Assembly (NCBI RefSeq): GCF_025263565.1
Contig: NZ_CP079865.1
Location: 4,650,001 to 4,714,000, forward strand
Direction: 5' to 3'
Origin: Mycobacterium sp. SMC-8
GTDB lineage: Bacteria > Actinomycetota > Actinomycetes > Mycobacteriales > Mycobacteriaceae
Length of the DNA: 64,000 bases
Shown one piece after another: positions 62,420-64,000 of the stretch. The notes beneath the pieces are model-generated. The model was not told the origin of the DNA. It ran no database searches and saw nothing but the letters and a program-made list of their open reading frames with translations. How positions within the stretch are numbered: the stretch's first letter is position 1; each line of letters begins with the position of its first letter. A program made the position numbers and the translations under genes.

Positions 62420-63991
62420 ATGACCGCGGAGGCATCCACCCGCAACGCTGCAGCCGCCCGACCTGTCGTGGACACCACCAACGGGCCGGTCCGGGGAGTC
62501 GACGACGGCCGCGCGATGTCGTGGCGCGCCATTCGCTACGCGGCGGCCCCGGTCGGAGAGCTCCGGTGGCGGGCGCCCCAGCCGCCGATGCGGTGGTCGG
62601 AACCTGCGGACGCGGGACGGGTGGGCCCGGTGTGCCCACAGCCGACCGACCCGAAGATCCCGATCGATCTCGGCGCTCCGCAAGGCGAGGACTTCCTGAC
62701 GCTCAACGTCTGGGCGCCGTCGGGCACCCGCGCCGGCGACGCCAAACCGGTGTTGGTGTGGGTCCATGGTGGCGCTTACATCCTGGGTTCGGCCAGCCAG
62801 CCGCTGTACCACGGCCGTGCCCTGGCCACCGGCGGTGACGCGATCGTCGTGACGGTGAACTACCGACTCGGCGCGCTGGGCTTCCTGGAACTGTCCACCC
62901 TCGGCGCCGACCGGGAGCGCTTCGCGACCAACCTCGGGTTGCGCGACGTACTGGCCGCACTGGAATGGGTGCGCGACAACATCGCCGCGTTCGGCGGAGA
63001 CCCGGCACGGGTGACGGTGTTCGGCGAGTCCGCGGGCGGCGGCATCATCACTTCCCTGCTGGCGAGTCCGGCCGCGGCCGGACTGTTCAGCGCGGCGATC
63101 TCGCAGAGTTCACCGGTGACCTCCACCTACGATCTGGGGCGCGCGGAGCGGGTCGCCCAACGGTTCATGGAAGTGCTCGGCGCCAGCCGGGAGGACCTGC
63201 ACCGACTGGCTGACGCACCGATCCACGCCCTGGTCGAGGCGTCACGGGCGGTGTTCGACGAGGTCCCCGCGCGCACCCCGGGCACGCTGGCCTTCGCCCC
63301 GACCGTCGACGGCGACCTTCTCCCGGATTACCCGGTCAACGCCGCCAGGAAGGGCCTGACCCACCCGGTGCCGCTGATCATCGGCACCAACAAGAACGAG
63401 GCCGCGCTGTTCCGGTACATGAAGTCGCCGCTGATGCCGATCGCGCCGGAATCCATCAAGGCGATGTTCGCCGAGATCGCTGCCGAACAGCCGCACCTGA
63501 AGCTGCCCGGCGAGGACGTCCTGAAGGGCACCTACCGCGGGCGCGGCAAGACGCACGGTCTCAGCCTGACCAGCGACCTCGGCTTCCGGATGCCGTCGAT
63601 CTGGTTCGCGGACGGGCACCGCGCGGTCGCCCCGGTGTACCTGTACCGCTTCGATTTCCACACCCCGCTGCTGCGGCTGCTGCGTCTGCACGCCGCGCAC
63701 GCCACCGAACTGCCGTTCGTGTGGGGCAATCTGCTTGCCGGCCGCAGGGATCCGACGTTCGCGCTCGGCGGCCGCAAGGCCGGCGCGGCGGTTTCCGAAC
63801 GGATGCGGGCACGCTGGGTCAATTTCGCCGCGACCGGCGAACCCACCGCACCGGGGGACGCGCCGGCGTGGCGTCCCTACGACGCCGAGGACCGTGCGAC
63901 GTTGGTGATCGACAAGCAGGACATCGTGGTCGACGACCTCGACGCCGGTGTCCGGCAGGCTTGGGGCGACGACGTCCTGAGCTTCCTGTAG
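62420..63991 (+). CDS. Type B carboxylesterase/lipase
   Basis: A 523-residue alpha/beta-hydrolase of the carboxylesterase B family. The nucleophile elbow is FGESAGGGIITSLL. The oxyanion-hole region is VLVWVHGGAYILGSASQPL and the N-terminal start of the fold is TTNGPVRGVDDGRAMSWRAI. The acid is expected in GTNKNEAALFRYMK, and the His in AAHATELPFVWGNLL. It hydrolyses short- to medium-chain esters; natural substrate unknown. An ATG with GAAGGAG 6-7 bases upstream. A palindromic TACCGGTA (62392-62399) and a TACAGT -10-like hexamer lie in the short gap upstream. The gene is complete and ends just before the window edge. Confidence 0.92.
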   Translation: MTAEASTRNAAAARPVVDTTNGPVRGVDDGRAMSWRAIRYAAAPVGELRWRAPQPPMRWSEPADAGRVGPVCPQPTDPKIPIDLGAPQGEDFLTLNVWAPSGTRAGDAKPVLVWVHGGAYILGSASQPLYHGRALATGGDAIVVTVNYRLGALGFLELSTLGADRERFATNLGLRDVLAALEWVRDNIAAFGGDPARVTVFGESAGGGIITSLLASPAAAGLFSAAISQSSPVTSTYDLGRAERVAQRFMEVLGASREDLHRLADAPIHALVEASRAVFDEVPARTPGTLAFAPTVDGDLLPDYPVNAARKGLTHPVPLIIGTNKNEAALFRYMKSPLMPIAPESIKAMFAEIAAEQPHLKLPGEDVLKGTYRGRGKTHGLSLTSDLGFRMPSIWFADGHRAVAPVYLYRFDFHTPLLRLLRLHAAHATELPFVWGNLLAGRRDPTFALGGRKAGAAVSERMRARWVNFAATGEPTAPGDAPAWRPYDAEDRATLVIDKQDIVVDDLDAGVRQAWGDDVLSFL

Positions 63992-64000
63992 AGCCGTAGA

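Overview
The window reads as chromosomal DNA from a high-GC actinobacterium, almost certainly a rapidly growing mycobacterium (Mycolicibacterium type). Marker loci are furA-katG, an mmpS-mmpL operon, an Rv0455c-like secreted protein, two 13E12 (DUF222/HNH) genes with LexA boxes, a monomeric isocitrate dehydrogenase, DUF732-type secreted proteins, a PknH-sensor-type lipoprotein and promoters of the mycobacterial SigF type. I find no rRNA, tRNA, CRISPR array, complete insertion sequence or prophage. About 54 protein genes are called. Many sit in translationally coupled operons with ATGA overlaps.

Layout. 0-5 kb: the C-terminal part of a secreted phosphodiesterase, a secreted peptidase-like protein, a GAF-ANTAR regulator, a 13E12 gene and a cupin. 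5-14 kb: a lipoprotein, icd2, a mycobacterial membrane protein (paralogue at 42.6 kb), an acyltransferase and furA-katG. 13.9-15.7 kb: a CheB-type methylesterase overlapping a STAS/ATPase regulator. 15.8-28.3 kb: a sugar-nucleotide and glycosyltransferase island. 28.2-35.6 kb: phoU, a CheR-PAS protein, a SigF-family sigma factor, katE and a thiamine-diphosphate oxidase. 35.6-38.6 kb: tex and a lipoprotein. 38.6-42.2 kb: eutC, eutB and an ethanolamine permease. 42.6-46 kb: the second membrane paralogue, a flavin monooxygenase-like protein and an MFS transporter. 46-50.6 kb: small secreted proteins and mmpS-mmpL. 50.9-56.5 kb: a P450, several conserved proteins, a NUDIX hydrolase, and a ferredoxin-type reductase paired with a metal-dependent hydrolase. 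56.6-64 kb: a secreted protein, a second 13E12 gene, malQ, an MFS transporter and a carboxylesterase.

The most unusual region is the 15.8-28.3 kb island. It combines an ADP-heptose set (gmhA, a gmhB domain fused to a GT2 glycosyltransferase, hldE), a predicted UDP-xylose set (UDP-glucose 6-dehydrogenase and a UDP-glucuronate decarboxylase-like enzyme), a carbamoyltransferase, a short-chain dehydrogenase and five glycosyltransferase genes. One of these, a GT9 gene, is interrupted by a one-base frameshift, and there is also a small glycosyltransferase remnant. I infer that it builds or built a carbamoylated, heptose- and xylose-containing glycan or glycolipid. I see no polymerase, flippase or aglycone genes. 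The island lies between divergently oriented cheB and cheR genes.

A second theme is stress regulation. Close matches to the SigF promoter (GGTTT/GTTT, 15 bp, GGGTA) precede phoU, katE and the thiamine-diphosphate oxidase, with a slightly weaker one before cheB. All lie around a SigF-family sigma gene, so this part of the chromosome looks like a local general-stress regulon. A third is LexA control: both 13E12 genes carry an SOS box placed directly over the start codon of an apparently leaderless transcript.
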